A stretch of DNA of 64,000 bases from contig NC_059476.1 in the NCBI RefSeq assembly GCF_018139145.2, forward strand, positions 3,099,501-3,163,500, in the 5' to 3' direction. This DNA is from Gymnogyps californianus. Lineage: Eukaryota; Chordata; Aves; Accipitriformes; Cathartidae. This document shows positions 20,901 through 35,169 of the stretch, piece by piece. The notes below the pieces were generated by a model. It searched no databases. It was not told the DNA's origin and worked only from the letters and a program-made list of their open reading frames with translations. Made by a program: the position numbers and the translations under genes. How positions within the stretch are numbered: the stretch's first letter is position 1; each line of letters opens with the position of its first letter.

Positions 20901-23900
20901 TGTTTTATTTTGTTGCAGTTTAGTTTCGTTCACCTAAAGACAGAAAAGGACAGCCTTGGACTAGCTGAAAATTGTGCTTCATAAAATAAAAAGGATTGAT
21001 TGAAAACATTCACCTGCGAGAGGGAGTAACTCTAGAGGGGAAGTTTTACAGAGTTTAATAGGAGTTACAGCTGTAATTAGGTTCCATGTAATTATCCTAG
21101 AACTCTGAGTAAGGTAATGAAGTCCTACCTATGTTGGGATTCTCTAAGTTACCTATGGAAGTGTATGGTAAAGGTTTAGTTCTCTCTGAAATTCTGTGAG
21201 TACTTAAATCATGCTCTGAATTTATAGGCAGAGCTGGGAATATTACACATAGTCTTCTGAGTCCCATTTTAGTGTTGTATTTAGGAACCGCACTGTATGT
21301 CTTTTTTCTCTAAAAGTCTTCTGGGCTTTCAAAACAAATTTGTGGTTAATATAACTTGCAGAGCATAATATTTGAACTTTGGTACTTAGAGCCTTCCATT
21401 TCTCTGACATCGCTTCCAAGCTAGAGTGACCTCTACTTGATAGCAATATCTTTGACACTGGAAACCTGAAGGTGAAAACACATTGTCTCAAGGTTGTAGT
21501 TTGTCTGATTTTGTCCCTTTTAGTTGCTCATAAAAAATTTCCTAGAAGTGATTAGGTGTTTGCTTATGCAGGGTAATTATGTTGCATAAAGTGTCTTCCT
21601 ATTATGTAGGTAATCAAAACAGCAATGTATATCTTGGACCAAAGAGGCTGGGAGTTTATTAAAGTTTTAAATTATGGATTCTCCTAATGCAGGGTAATAA
21701 GATCAAACAGCACAGTATGAGCAGCGATCATTCTCCTATTTTTGTCTAATATTGTATGGTTTTTAGACATTTTGTTCCTTATTAATCTTCTTTGACCTTC
21801 TTCCACAAATTCTCCTTCCTATAAAAATGAATAACTGCTGAGAATCGTAATGTGCCCACGAATGCCCATAAGGATAACAGGGCGCAGCGTGTTACAAAAT
21901 GCAATTGATAAAGCAAATGCCCTGGTGAGACCACACCGGCCCCCTCTGCTCCTCTGACGTGGGATGTGACCTGTTGGGCTCACAGGTAAGAGGTGGCCTG
22001 GAGTAATGTAGACATCTAAAATTTACTTCAGCAGAATATCTAAATGTAATTTCTTCATGTCAGGTAGGGGATTTGAATGGCAATGATTTGAATAATAACA
22101 ACTTACTATTTTCTGAACGTTGTGGGAGAAGAATAGAGAAGAACCCTTCAGTGGAAGGGGTGACCCAGGCGGGATGTGACAAAGAAAACGCAAAATCTTC
22201 TTTCCAAAGTCTTCTTTGTAAATCCAGTGCAAAATCTGCCGCACTGGAAGACAGCCAGTGTGTTTCCACAGCTTTCCCTTTTGTTTTGTGAAGACTAAAG
22301 GAACAAGAACATGGCCACCTGCAGCAAGGACGTGCCACGGAAGAGTGCTCAGCACTTTGCTTACTCCTTGTCGGTACAAACCACGGTCTCAGACCCTGTT
22401 TCACTGGGAATCCATGTGGTAGCAGCATACAGTGATATAACTAAATCATTCCTTTTGCTTATAATATGACTGTGTCATATAAAAATTTAAATATTTAGGG
22501 ACTTTATAATTTATTCAATCACAACACTGCAATTAGAGGGAGACAGGTATGAAGTCTCTGCTGAGAAGTTATTTTCCCCGAAAAGTTTAATTCTTGTCTC
22601 TTGGGTTTTTTTTTCCCCTTATGTATAGGATAACAAAGAGAAAAGACTGTAAGTTTGGAGTTGATCATTCTATTCTGCTTGTCTGAACAAACGTTAAATA
22701 AAATCTTACAAGCCATAGACAGAGTTTTAAATAAAGTGCATAGGGCATTTGAATAAATAAATAGCTAAGATATTAAAATTTAAAAATCAGCAGCTCTGCA
22801 TACAAAGTAAATTTGTTTCAAAATGTGTTTGCTTGCTCAGTCCTCCCTCTCTGTGAAGTCTGCGATAATAAGCCAGCGCTTATGTGCCGGAGCAGAGATC
22901 ATTGTACTTACAGTCTCTCAGGAAAGGTTGATCTTCATACCACCTGCGTGACCAGGATCTGAACTCAGAGCAGGTTAAAACCTCCCCGCTCCAAAATTAT
23001 GCTGCTGTGGCTGAATTTCCTGATGGCTTAAAGTTGTATCCCCTGTTAGGCTGGGGATTGGAGACCGGGTGACACAGAAAATGCAGATGTGTGGCCACAC
23101 ATCCCCACATCTGGCTGGAACAGCTCCTAGTGACCACAGCAGCGGGTGTGTCATAGACTCAGTGGATATACAATACGGAGAAATAAAATTAGTGTGAATA
23201 CTCTCTCTGTGCTCACCCAGGCATTATAGAGGGTCAGGTGTGCAGACCCAGCATCTCCCCCAGACTCGTGTTGTGCCCAAGGCTGTTCCAGGTGGAAAAC
23301 TCAGTGCTCGGAGCCGGCGGGAGCTGAATGATTTCCAACTGCAAGGAGGAACACGGGTGTCCGAGAGCGTCCGAGGGCAGGTACCTGTGGAGGGTCAGCA
23401 AGAGCATGAATGCAGCACGCCAGCTGCACAGCCAAAACCTACTGAGCAGCAAGGTTTACTGTTCTTAAAGAAAATGCTGTATTTGAAACATGCTCTTTAC
23501 AGCAGGTAGCTAAAGAGTGTTTTCCCGGCATGGGGAATAACAGCTTTTAAGGACTATTACAATTATTTTATGTGTAAGCAAAAAGAAAATGAAAAAAAAC
23601 AAACCAACCCAAACCACCAAAATACTAAATCTACCATTTTCATCATTTAATGGGCTCTGTGTGAATGCTAAACAGAAGGCAGTCACAGAAAGAAAAGCGT
23701 ATAAAATGGATGCACTTCCAGCAGCAGTGAACCATTATCTCTCTGTGGTGTATGGCACAATTCAGTGGGCAGAACATGGACTATCACAGCCCCGAATCGA
23801 GGTGATTTTCAGGATCCCATGAGTTTTCATATTTCATATTTAGTGCAGGTGACTCTGTACATCTCAGGTGGCCGCAGCAGGCTGTAAGCATCGGGCATGT

Positions 23901-26900
23901 GTCCACCTACGGCTACTTGAAACATCACTGCTCGTGCTGCTAGGCTGCAATACAGAACAGGAGCTTCCACTGCTTCATGCTCGGCTAAAGGGCTTATATC
24001 TCCTGTGTTTGTTTTTAATTTAACACCCTCTGCGAGGTTTTATTTGGTTTGGACGTGTCCTGTGATGCTTCTGCATTTACATTCAGCGCATTTTAAAAAC
24101 CACTGGAAGAGAACATTTTTGTGCACGAAGAGGTGACAGGAGCCTGCAAAGGCAAGTGACAGTGAATCAAAACGCGCCGCTGAGCACACACCGCTCCACT
24201 CACAACTTCACTTTTGTATGCTATTCCTTGTCATTCATTTTCCATTTGCTCGTTTGGGGCCTATTTGTCTTCTCCTTGCTTTCAGTGTATGGTACTTTAT
24301 TGCACCGAATGAAAAGTCCTACTCACAGATAAGGGATTATTTAGGAAACCCAACCAAGGCCATTTCCCTGGCTCTAAAACCACCGTGCGGCCTTGGTTAC
24401 CAAACTGGAGGATTTTTGCAAGAGCAGCCGCTCCCCGGACCGCAGCAGAGCAGCCCCGGCACGGTGCCCGGCAGAAGCCAGCCGGTGCCCATGGGATGCA
24501 CAGGTGACGCCACCATAAACATCACGACATGCCGGTGCACAGGAGCGGGATTGGCCTTGGGATCTCCTCGCCATCTCAGGAGGAACAGGCTGGAGCAGAG
24601 AAGCTCTTTTGAACAACTACACTTTCCATTTTAATGCTCGAGAGAGAAGGGCTGGCTTTGCTCATGAGCGAACGGGAACATGCCAGTGTTGCAGAAGCTG
24701 TTTTTGATTAATTAGAGAGATGGAATCTCTCAAAAAGTGGTTTTGGCACTCAGGATCTGATAGAGGCAGCTTGGCGCTGCTGGAAAAAGAGAAACGGCAA
24801 GGTGACTGATCTAGGGAAGGAGCTGCCTTGGCTGCCGGCGTGGGCTTGAGCCTCAGCGTCCTGCTCCTCAGGTGGCCTCTGCAAGAAGGTGGAGCGGGAC
24901 AAACCACTGCCAGCATGGGATGCCATCCCCCTTGCTCAGATGTCAGTCATGGGATATGGTGCAATGCAGAGTTAGAGTTCAGAGATGCTGAAATCAAGTG
25001 ATAAACTGTTTATACGCATTTTTAATACACTGGGACAGATTTACTGCCCTGCTTTGTTGACTTAACCCATATTAAGGACACAGTCTCCTCCTGTCCCATC
25101 AGTACATCTCTTCACCAAAACAGGGGGGTTCACGGCCAAGAAGTGAATGTTCAGGACAACTGGCACCAGGTTTTCATCAGTTTGTTTTATGTGCCCCTGA
25201 CAGAGAGCAAAAATGAGAGGGACATTAGCATCTCTCCCCTGTCCCATGCCATCACGACATCTGGGGGAAGCCCGGGCAGGCGTTTCAGCCAGGACACAGG
25301 AGGAACAAAGAGCAATGGTTGAAGAAGCCATGTCCACGCTATATGGCATGGTCTGTGCAAAAGCTTTCATCGACAGTGGGGATGCTGGGGAGCCGTAAGG
25401 ACACGGTGGCGTGAATCAAGAGCTATGCTTAGACCCAGCATAAGCCAGCTCTCTCCTGTTTCCCTCTTGCATACCAAAATGCACTAATAAAACCTTCTCT
25501 CGGATTATCCTGTAAAGCTTGTTTACTCCCATATAGTCAAATACTTATTTACTTTACTTATTAGCAGTGTTTACTCATCAGCTCTACTTTCTGAGCAACC
25601 TCAATTTTTTTCTGTCTTTACAGAAGCAACATCTGTCGCAAGTTGCTTCCTCGGTCTGCCCTTTTTATACTCCTCAGCTTGCATTTTCTGTCACACAAAG
25701 TCATTTTTATTGGTACGAAAGCAGAATAAAATGAGCTTTCCTTTTCCTGTTTGTGCAAAACTCCCCCCCACAGCTGACTGAAGCAGTAAGCAAAGCAGAA
25801 AATACATATTGAAAAAAAAGCCCAGCCACAGCCTTCACTTCAAGAGTACTCCTGGGGTGAACTGAAATGCTAATGTCCATGCAACCAAGTGAAAACTAAC
25901 CTTGGCATCTTCTACCACAACGCCAAGGTCTCTGCTGCTGGTTCTACAGAGGTACCGGTGGTAGGTTGTAGAGCAAACACAAGAGGATATGACCCAGGAA
26001 GCCACCCTGTTCATCTCCGAAGAGCTTCTTTGGCCAACATCAGTGAAATCTGAAGAAAAAAAAAAAAAAAAAGAAGTTTTTTTCAATGATATTACTGATG
26101 TCTTTGTGACCACCTACCCAGACTACTGCGAAGTGTTTAGTAAGCTTAGAAAGTGTAAGAGAGGAGTAGTCTGCTGCTGCGACACACTGCTGCTTGATGC
26201 ACATCATTAAGTGCCTGAAATTCCCAGGTTCTGCTCAGCAGCGTTGTTCTGGTTCAGCCAGGGACATAATCCCCTGTTCAAACACCCCGTCTGCTGACAG
26301 AGCGGGGTGCTGACGTATGACATTTTCCAAAAACATCCTCTCATCCCTGCTAATCAGTTCCTCTGTTTTATCTATAAGGACCATTGTTTTATTTTTAAGT
26401 CAAAACGTAAATTAAGTAAGTGCTTCAAAGTATGGAAAACATTAGTTTCTATACATCTGTAATTATTCCATAGGAGAATGCCTAAGGACAACAGCTATGA
26501 ATGCTAACATAAAGATTTCTTTTAATGTAGGACTAACTTATTAAAAACTTTCAGTTAATACAAACTAATTAGAAATAAGCAAGTTTCCTTTAAGCTGGTC
26601 CAATACCCACGAAGTTTCTTATGGGCTTCAATAATGTTTTCTGCAGGACAACAGTATATTCATAATCATATCTAATTAAAAGGCTTTAAAGGCATTCTTA
26701 TCATAATTTTCCATATGTTGCATATGAATGCTATTGAGTATTGTTTTCACAGTGACAATGCTCCAATCCAGAGCAGGTCCCACCATGCTGGATGCTGTCC
26801 AAATACGTATCCCTGCTCCAAAGAGTTTACGATAATCTCAGCGAAGCGAGATATCAGCGAATATGTTACAGCGAAGTCTGTAACAGTACAGGGGATGAGA

Positions 26901-27426
26901 AGACAATGATGGAGGGATAAGCGGTTTATGTTCATGAATGATGCTCAGAAAACATAACTCATGCTATGAAATTAATGCGATAAATATATGAAATGAATTT
27001 GCAGCACATCCTTGTCTACAAAATATTTTCCAGCCCATTTACATAATTGTAAAAGCTTGTTAGTCTATTAACAATCAGCACAAACAGCTTTTTGGTGTTG
27101 ACCTTTCCCAGCCTGACTTGTAAGTTTTATGCAGGCCAAGACCCACGGATGTTAGCAGGCATCTTAACGGGCATGGGCCTGTCCTGCGTGCCGCAATCAA
27201 TTCCAGGCTAATAGAGCGATGCGTGCTATAATTTTTGCAGTGCTGCGTTGTCCGGGTTTCAGATGTCCTCGTTCAGATGCACAAATGAGGAAAAAGGACA
27301 GGAAAAGGTTTATGTTTGTCCTGGAGTCACGCAAGAGGCAAAGGTGGTGGTAATAAAAATTGGTTATCCTGATCTGCTCTGGACAAGGCATGATCCTCTG
27401 CGCTGGCATTGCCCTGTCCTGTTGCA

Positions 27427-27448
27427 TACACACACACAGACACACACG
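27427..27448. repeat. (CA)n microsatellite
   Basis: An interrupted CA repeat of about 22 bp. Confidence 0.8.
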
Positions 27449-29019
27449 GGCATGCGTCACTTTGTTTAAGACAAACCTTTCTAAGTGAATGTTATTCATG
27501 ATATCGTATACACAGCAGTGTCTTTTCATTCTAAACTTTCATATTTTATAGTCCTTTCTCATCTCATTAGTACTTGCTATAGATTTTACTCAATGCAAAA
27601 TTTAAGCTGCTTTTGATTTTATCCTCTCCAGAAAAAAAGAACAGATAAAAATGTTCTTCCCACCCTTCCCTAAATATTTTTCTAATCAATTCCCAGTTTA
27701 TTACCAAAGTCACCTGGCAGATTTCAGATCGCAGCGGGGAAATCTCAGCTTTCAGTCTGTTTATGAAAAGTAACTCCCGGTGAACACTGACTTTTTAATG
27801 ATATTTATGTTAGAGCAAGGTTCCCTTGTTCAAAGTCAACAAAAAAATTAAGAGTATTTTTGGGTAAGATCAAGCATAGAAAGATTCAACACTGAAGAAG
27901 ATTGCTCTGGAAAGTTATCCGAGTATATCAGAGTAATTCTGTGGCTTGAATTATACTGGTCTTTACCAATTGTGACAATAAGTAAATACACATTTTGGAT
28001 AGGAACTCAGGATAGACATTGATGCAGCGTTTTGTTAAAATGTCAGTGCGTTTCAGTTTTATCTCTCGATTTCAGGTTTGTGGGGTTGTTTTTTTTTAAT
28101 TTATTTTTCTTCTATTTTTACATATTACTAAGACGGTAAATGGAAATGTATGTGCAGAGTTAACAGCAGCGAATGCGCTAGCCAAAAAATCTTTAAGCAA
28201 AAGTTCTTTTATTTCAGTTTCAATAAATAGGATTATGTGACTTTATTAAAAAAGAAGATTGAAAACTTTGTGATGTGAGACACTTTTAAATGGAAACATG
28301 TTAAATTATTTACTGTGGTAAAATAAGTATTTAATGGAGAAGCATTTAAAATTTAATTGACTGCTGAGATTATCAGTTGAATTATGTGAGGCACCCACAT
28401 AACGTACAGCTTTCTTTTGTAATTGAAAACACTAAGAAAAACATTTTTATAAATCTATTTTGAAACCAAAAAAAAGGTAATGGAAGATTTGTTGTAAAAT
28501 GTACTGCCATGTTATTACTCAAATCACTGGAGAAAACTAAAACTGCATAATTTGGAGGGAGTGGAGGATGAGTAGGGCAGCGCTTATATTTAGAGGATTA
28601 TGACTGAAAGTTCTGTCTAGAATTTTAGATGGATAATTAAATAACTTAATTAAGTGATTTAATCTGGTATGTAATCTAAGTTTAACTGACTTACTGAAAA
28701 CTTAATAAAACTATAGTCGCTCTTTTGATCTTGTATGTACTGTCTCTTCCCACCCAAACCATCAGCCATGGCATTTTGGAATGGTAAAATATATTCAAAA
28801 GACCGCTGAGCCGTCACGGAGAGGTCCTGCTGCAGCACACCATGCTCCCCAGCATGACTCCTGGTCTTTGCAGAGACCCGAGACGTGAGGTGAGAGAAGG
28901 AAATCAGCTCCTGTCTCACCTGCTTTGGGCTGCCCTGGAGTTTCCACTCGCAGCATTGTCCTTCCTTCTTCTTGTGACCATGTGAAGGTAACGATATGAA
29001 GATTTTGCAGATGCAAGAG

Positions 29020-29110
29020 TCTTTCTAAGTTCAATGGCTGGATCTGAAGGACATGCCCCAAGTCCTACAGCCAAGCAAAGGGAACCAAGAGCAGCATCAG
29101 GTCTCCTACC
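29020..29110 (-). mobile_element. Possible MIR-like SINE remnant
   Basis: ATGCCCCAAGTCCTACAGCC and the nearby CATCAGGTCTCCTACCC resemble the reverse complement of the MIR core (the TGCCCAAGGTCACACAGC region followed by AACCCAGGTCT). Heavily diverged. Confidence 0.4.
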
Positions 29111-32039
29111 CCTCCACCCTATCTCTCCACCCTCCCACCCAGGCCAATGTCCTGCACATCTGCGACCTGAAAGAAGGACGGCTCCTGAGCTGTATAACTC
29201 CCTATACATTAGGTTTTTATAATATCTGTTTGTAATGGGAGACTTCATTGACTCAGAGCATTCCCAATGCACCTGAAGTTTGGATGAGGTACTTCACATT
29301 GTTGTTCTTCCTCACGTGAAATGACTCCCACCAGGTCAACAGAGCAGTGCTTTAAAAGTGGAAGTCCTCCACTTTACAAGGATTAATTCCTTTGCAAAAT
29401 TATAAGAAATTACAACCAGTTTTTTAAAAATGACTATGTAGCCATGTACTGATGAAAAATTTTCTGAGAAGCACCAGCTGAGTCAGCCATTAAATGATCC
29501 TTCCAGACTATTTCTAGATTATTTATAACACTTGACAAAATATTACTAATATTAGACATTGCCAAACAATGTGTCAAATTGCCACTCTAATTACTCCACC
29601 AGTAACACAAATCCTTTTGCAGCCGATCACATTTGGATATGTTTGTAAAAATCCAATAACTTCTTTGTGTTATTTTTAAATTGTTGTAATTTTATTTTAG
29701 ACTTGCTGGCAGCTGTAGAGCTAGCAGAGGGCAATAACCGTTCTTTTCATCACAGCACACATTTAACTGACATTTCCATCTATCTAGGGACTTTTCAAAA
29801 TTGTTTTTTTTCAAACCAGAATGCTTAATACATTCACATTTTAAAAAAAGTAATTTTGGCTCACAGTTTAACTTGTGATCTGTGCTTAGGATGCACAGCA
29901 TGAAAATAACACTTTATTCTAGAAATTTCCTTTCCTTTCTTTTATACCTTTGTGGGAGACAGCAAAAGTAAACCTCATTCTGAGCAATTAAAGGCTTTAA
30001 TATTTTTAAATTGCTATCACTGCACAAAAACCAGCAACCCGTACCACAAGCGAAATAATTTCTAAGGACCCGAAGAAGCATTGTGTTATTACCCTCGAAA
30101 TGATGAAAATGTAATGAGTGTATACTGGAGCCATTTGTCAGCATTAGCGGGGACTTAAGATTTGCGGCAATTTATTAATTCTCACTGTACAACCCGGTGT
30201 GTCAGGCAGACAGCGGACTGTTTGAACTAACATCTGTGCTACAACAGCCGCTGTCGGTTTTGCATCACCTCCATTGTATACCGACTCTCGCTCTCCCTCT
30301 GCAATATCTGGCGGCAATTCGTACACCAACCCGAGCGTGACTGACTTGGGGCGAGAACAGAGGGCTGCCCCTGCCCACCCACCCCAGCTCCTCAGGGACC
30401 TCCAACATCCCTGATCTCCACCACCGAGAAACGGGTTGCAGACATAGCCCTTGAGCAGTTCGCTATAAACCAAACCACCTTGCAAGCCTCTCTTGAGCCG
30501 TGCCTGCCTACGCTCCGGCATATTCACAGATCTAGACTACTATCTGCACCTCAGGCTTTAAAAGCTTTCCTTTAAAAAAATCTTCTCCTCTATGCAAAAA
30601 GAAAATGTTGCCTCCCTTAATGTTAACCCCCCCCACACACACACTCCAGTAGTATAATCCACCCACACTGATCTTTTCTTTTAAATTTAGTAATTAAGTT
30701 TAGTCTCAGCTGAGAATCAGTATGCCAGATTTCAGCCTGAAGTGAAAATAAATGGTTGAATTATAAATCCCTAAAAATAGAAATTCAGAATGCAATCACT
30801 GACACAACCTTCGTTCGGGCCTCTGTAGTATTATAAAAGACATTTAGTAAACAACAAGGTAGCTAATGATGCAGTAAGCATTTTCATACAGCACTTAGAG
30901 ACAACTCACTACACATAATTAGAGCATTACTAGAGTCATCAACTGTCTAGTACATCTGATAAAGAAATGTCACCTGCCTCAAAATATGGTAGCAATTCCA
31001 GTTGCCTTATGTGCAAAGCTTTAAAAATCAGAGAGAGAAGATGACAATAACAAAGCTAATGACATAGTTAACATCTTGTTGTTTTGAAGCAGCACAGAAA
31101 TTTGGAAGTGAAAATTTTTTCTTCAGTGTCTTTTGCTGAACTTTGTAATAAACTCTTGTGGGGATTAATAAACCAACCAAACAAAAACGTTGTGTCCATC
31201 CATAAGCTAACGTGTTGGATTATTTAATGTCCAGGCTAAGAGCCTGTCCTGCAAGGGCTGCATGGGATTGAAGAGTGAGCGAAGAAGGTTGGGCTCATCT
31301 GGCCCCAAGCTGACTATCCACACGCTGAGCGTATTTGTCACCTAGGTTTTTCTCACATGATATGTTGATAGATGTGACTCAGGAGGATGATTCATCCTCT
31401 TGAGGCATTAACTCAGACAGGGTTGAACTGCCTTTGGGCACATTGGCCTCTCTCAACTAGAGAGGGAGTGAAAGTATTCGTTTAATCAGACATCCAGCTC
31501 TTAAATGACTGGAGTTAAATGAGATGGATTCCACCCTAAATTCACAGTTCATACAGGTACTCTGTCTCATCCTTTTCTGGATGGAATGACAGAGCAATTC
31601 AAGTGATTGCTACCATGGCAAATTCTACTTGTGCATGAGTCGGAAAGCCTGGAGCTTCCACCAACAATCGATTATAATACAGCCAGAAAAATCTGTGTTA
31701 GCCTCTTGTCTTGGGCTGCACTCGGGCTGCTAACTGAAATGTGGCATTTATGGAGTTCTCTACAAAGACAGATGTGTCTGAGTGCTGAGATCAGCACGGC
31801 ACTATTTCCATGTATTTTCAAACATTCATGAAGGCAACAGGAACTCAGCAAGCAGATTAGCATCGGTGATGTGGAACCACAACGTCCACATAAATAACGC
31901 ATTGAGTGAATAGTGAATAACTCCAGCTCTACAGGATCTTTGGCAGTAATGGCAGGATTTCAATTATTCGGATGTTTGTTGGAAAAAACAGTATTTTCTA
32001 CCCTCAGAAAATAATTAATCAATTGCTTTTTACACTTGG

Positions 32040-32660
32040 GGATAATTCAATGTGCATCCACAGGAATCTCTTCTTGGTCTAATTCTATTCAGTGTTTTCA
32101 TTTATGACTTGGGTACAGCAATAGAGAGTAGTCTGTAAAAATTTAAATGCCACAAAACAGAAAAAACCCAAACAACCAGAACTCAAGATAACCATACCAA
32201 AGTGAGGAAATGGTACACATTCAGAAAGATGAAGTTCAGGTGGGCAGTAGCTTTCCATGCAGCGATACTTCAAGACGTACTGGGAGCAGGAGGATGATAT
32301 ATCGAATATGAGCCAGTACTGTGACTGCTGCAAAAGAGATGACATAATTTCAGAAAGGGCAGAGATGAACTGTAGAGGCTGGAGGACAGCAGGGAGACTT
32401 AACAGACTTACAAAAAACCATGACTTTTCTGAAAAAGTTGAAAGATTTGATTTTGTTTAACGTAAGAAAGAGAAGACGAAGGGAGGCTGTTTCGGGGGGG
32501 AAACCAGCAGCCAGTTGTTCTTGTCCATTGAAAATGAGGCAAAATGAGAGCAACTCAATGATAACAGGAGACATTTTAAGAATTCCTAATTGATCTTCCA
32601 GGAGCAGTCTAGACAGGCAAGACCTCCTCATTTCCAGTGACTTGAGTGTTGCTTTTGGCT
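32040..32660 (+). mobile_element. Ancient, degraded CR1 LINE fragment
   Basis: Several collinear matches to the 3' part of CR1: CAGTGTTTTCATTTATGACTTGGGTACAGCAATAGAGAG (like the TTCATTAATGACTTGGATGA region), ATGAAGTTCAGGTG, AATATGAGCCAGTACTGTGACTGCTGCAAA, and TGTTTAACGTAAGAAAGAGAAGACGAAGGGAGG (like TGTTTAGCCTGGAGAAGAGAAGACTGAGGGGAG). All frames are broken. Much older than the CR1 at 7318. Boundaries approximate. Confidence 0.65.
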
Positions 32661-33192
32661 GTTGTCACAGCAGGAGAATTGCCCAACTTGGTATTTAGAA
32701 GGATGTGTTTTTGCTTGGAGGCAACACAAGATCTGGGGCTGAACCATCTCTTGAGTCTCTTTCAGCTTTTCTTTTGGAGGATTTTTTTTTTCTGACTTAT
32801 AGCATCAAAACCCCTGTATTTGTTCATTTAATACTGTTGTATGTCAGGCAAGAGTCACCTGGGAGAAGAAGAAACCTCTTTTGAAGCACAGTGTGCGGTG
32901 ATGACACATAGAAGGCTGCAGCCGTCCCCTTGCCAGTGGTGGCCTGGATTAGAAAGACGTAATGAAAATACACACTCTCTGTTTAGTCATTGGGAAACAA
33001 GTGGTTTCATAAGCCTGTATTTTCTGTTCTTCTTGTTATTTTCCCCCCTCGGGGTAGTTCTTTCCCTCTTTTCTAAAGGCTCATGTTACCATGGGAAACA
33101 CAACAGAAACCAACGGGCGTTGTTAGCCTGGGAGATCTTGAATAATTTCTTACGTGAAAACATTTTAATTCCTAAGGTATAATTTTAAGGTG

Positions 33193-33235
33193 CTGATCCA
33201 AAGCCCATTGTAGTCTACGAAAGGCTTTTCATCAG
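33193..33235. repeat. Short hairpin-type repeat, copy A
   Basis: CTGATCCAAAGCCCATTG (33193-33210) is identical to 48225-48242. It is followed by a decayed inverse arm, AAGGCTTTTCATCAG, ending at 33235. Resembles old MITE-like hairpins of sauropsids. Confidence 0.5.
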
Positions 33236-35131
33236 AGTTAAATGCGTAAGAGTTAACTGATTACTCCTGTATTAACAAATCCCTGCAATGAGAACACAAA
33301 GGATACGCTGAAGAACACAGAAATAGCTCTTCTGAAGACTGAAAGAGCTGAGTTTATTAACAATGTAGAAAACCTTTGACTGAGTCAACACAAAGCATTT
33401 TTCAAAGTGTTTGGCTCACACAATTCAGAAGTCGATTCGCTGTCAGAATATTTGTTCTGGACTTGTCAGGAATCTATTGTAGAAGTAACAGCTCTGTTTG
33501 CAGACGTCTCTGCTAAACACTACCACCATTTCTACTGCCTGATCAGATGTGCTTCTAGCCCATCATTTTTTCTAAATACGGAGATATTTTCTTGTTTCAC
33601 TTTTAAAATTGACCAGGTATCCATAAGGAGGACTTGGGAAAATAAGTCAACTTAATAACCTGATGCTTAGCTGGTAACCTCCTAAAATACAACACAAAAC
33701 TTCAGTGAACACTACTTTACTTTCATTTTTCCATGAGTAACTTTCAGAAAGCTTCACAACTGTGTAATGTATGCAAATATTTTTTAAGAGAGACTGTTTC
33801 ATCTTTTATTCTATTAATTCCTTTATCAAAGGGGAATAGGAGTCTATGGGTTTATTTACATTTTATCAGCAAGGAAAACATTGCAATCTAAAATAATCCC
33901 GAGCAGAAATCTGCCAAGAACATTGGGAAAACAGCTTTTCTTGCAGGTGTTAATGTGCTGAATCAGAAGTGAAGTCCCAGAAACAGACAGAGAGAAAATA
34001 AAGATATTTGTAATGCCTGACACACTACAATTTTCATTTTTCCAGGATGAGCTTCCTAAATCTTACCCTAAAGTATCTGTTTGAATTTGACTGAAGGTCA
34101 ACATATTCTCTTTGTAAAATGAAAAGTATCCAATTACTCTGTACATCGGGGAGCTAATGCAAGGACAGTTAATGAGATCTGTACAGAAACATGAATATTA
34201 AACAGTCAATATTGCATAACGCGTGTTGCTGTCCTGCGATCTGATCCAACGTCCGCTGGGATCCACCGAAGGATCAGCACACTCAATCCAAAGGGGTTTG
34301 GTTCAGCCCCATATACGCATGCACTTTCTGGGCAGACCCACGATTAAACCGAAGGGTTGGAGATGGCTGCACCAGCCCCGCGCACCAGTCCCAGCCCACG
34401 TGAGCCTGCTCCAGCCAGCACGTCCTCCTGGGACACATCAGCTTTGTGATAAGACAAAATCTCGCCCTTCTCATCGGTTATCTGTGTTTGCTGAACGATT
34501 GCAATCCATCCCTTAAATGCTCTATTTCTTCTGTCAGACTTTATGGTAATTATAAGTGCAATTCGTATTACCGTGTAGCTCATAATAAACCATCGTATAA
34601 CACAGAGTTTTCAAATGTGCTAGGTAATCTGTAGTTTAGAAGATATATATACCCAGACAGTCAGAGACACACACAAGCATGAATTTAAAAGCGTAATTGC
34701 CCCGAGGCACTTCACGAGCTACCAGGTAACTCAGACCAGCCTGGACGCCAGTGTCCAGCAAAATAAAGCACTCACAATAGCAAAATGCACATGTCTGCCC
34801 AAAAATAACAGCTAGTAACATACATGCACATTTTCAGTTTAGATCTGGCCATTTCATACCCTGAGTTAGACTTCAGCTGATTAACTGACTTCAAATATTC
34901 AATTAGCTTTTGTTGATAAGAAACCCTCTAATAGAGTAGTAACGTCAGAATCTAGAACGACATCTATGGATGCTGGAAAGAGGCAGGTGTCTAAATATCT
35001 CCCTGTAATAAATTTTACATTGAAAATACTTGATTTTTTTGCTTAATTATGGAATAACTTTTCATTTCAGAGTGAGATCTGGATCCTTATTTATTGCAAA
35101 CATTTACGTATCAGATCCCAAAATAGACCCC

Positions 35132-35169
35132 AACAATAAAAAGCATGAATAACAATAAAAAGCATGAAT
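35132..35169. repeat. Perfect 19-bp tandem duplication
   Basis: AACAATAAAAAGCATGAAT occurs twice back to back (35132-35150 and 35151-35169) with no mismatch, which suggests a recent slippage event. Confidence 0.95.

Larger units (their letters stand above)
15951..32039. other. Gene desert, central-left part
   Basis: No recognisable exon. It contains an A/C-rich low-complexity tract (17849-17985), a moderately GC-rich block (about 18780-19100), an A-run (about 26054-26070), a CA repeat (27427-27448) and a possible MIR remnant (about 29020-29110). The open frames at 17176-17736 and 18694-19314 show no domain and are treated as chance. Confidence 0.6.

Noticed and set aside
24218..24634. 138-codon plus-strand frame with a hydrophobic start
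   Set aside because: The signal-like start is followed by low-complexity Pro/Gly/Ser sequence with no family resemblance.
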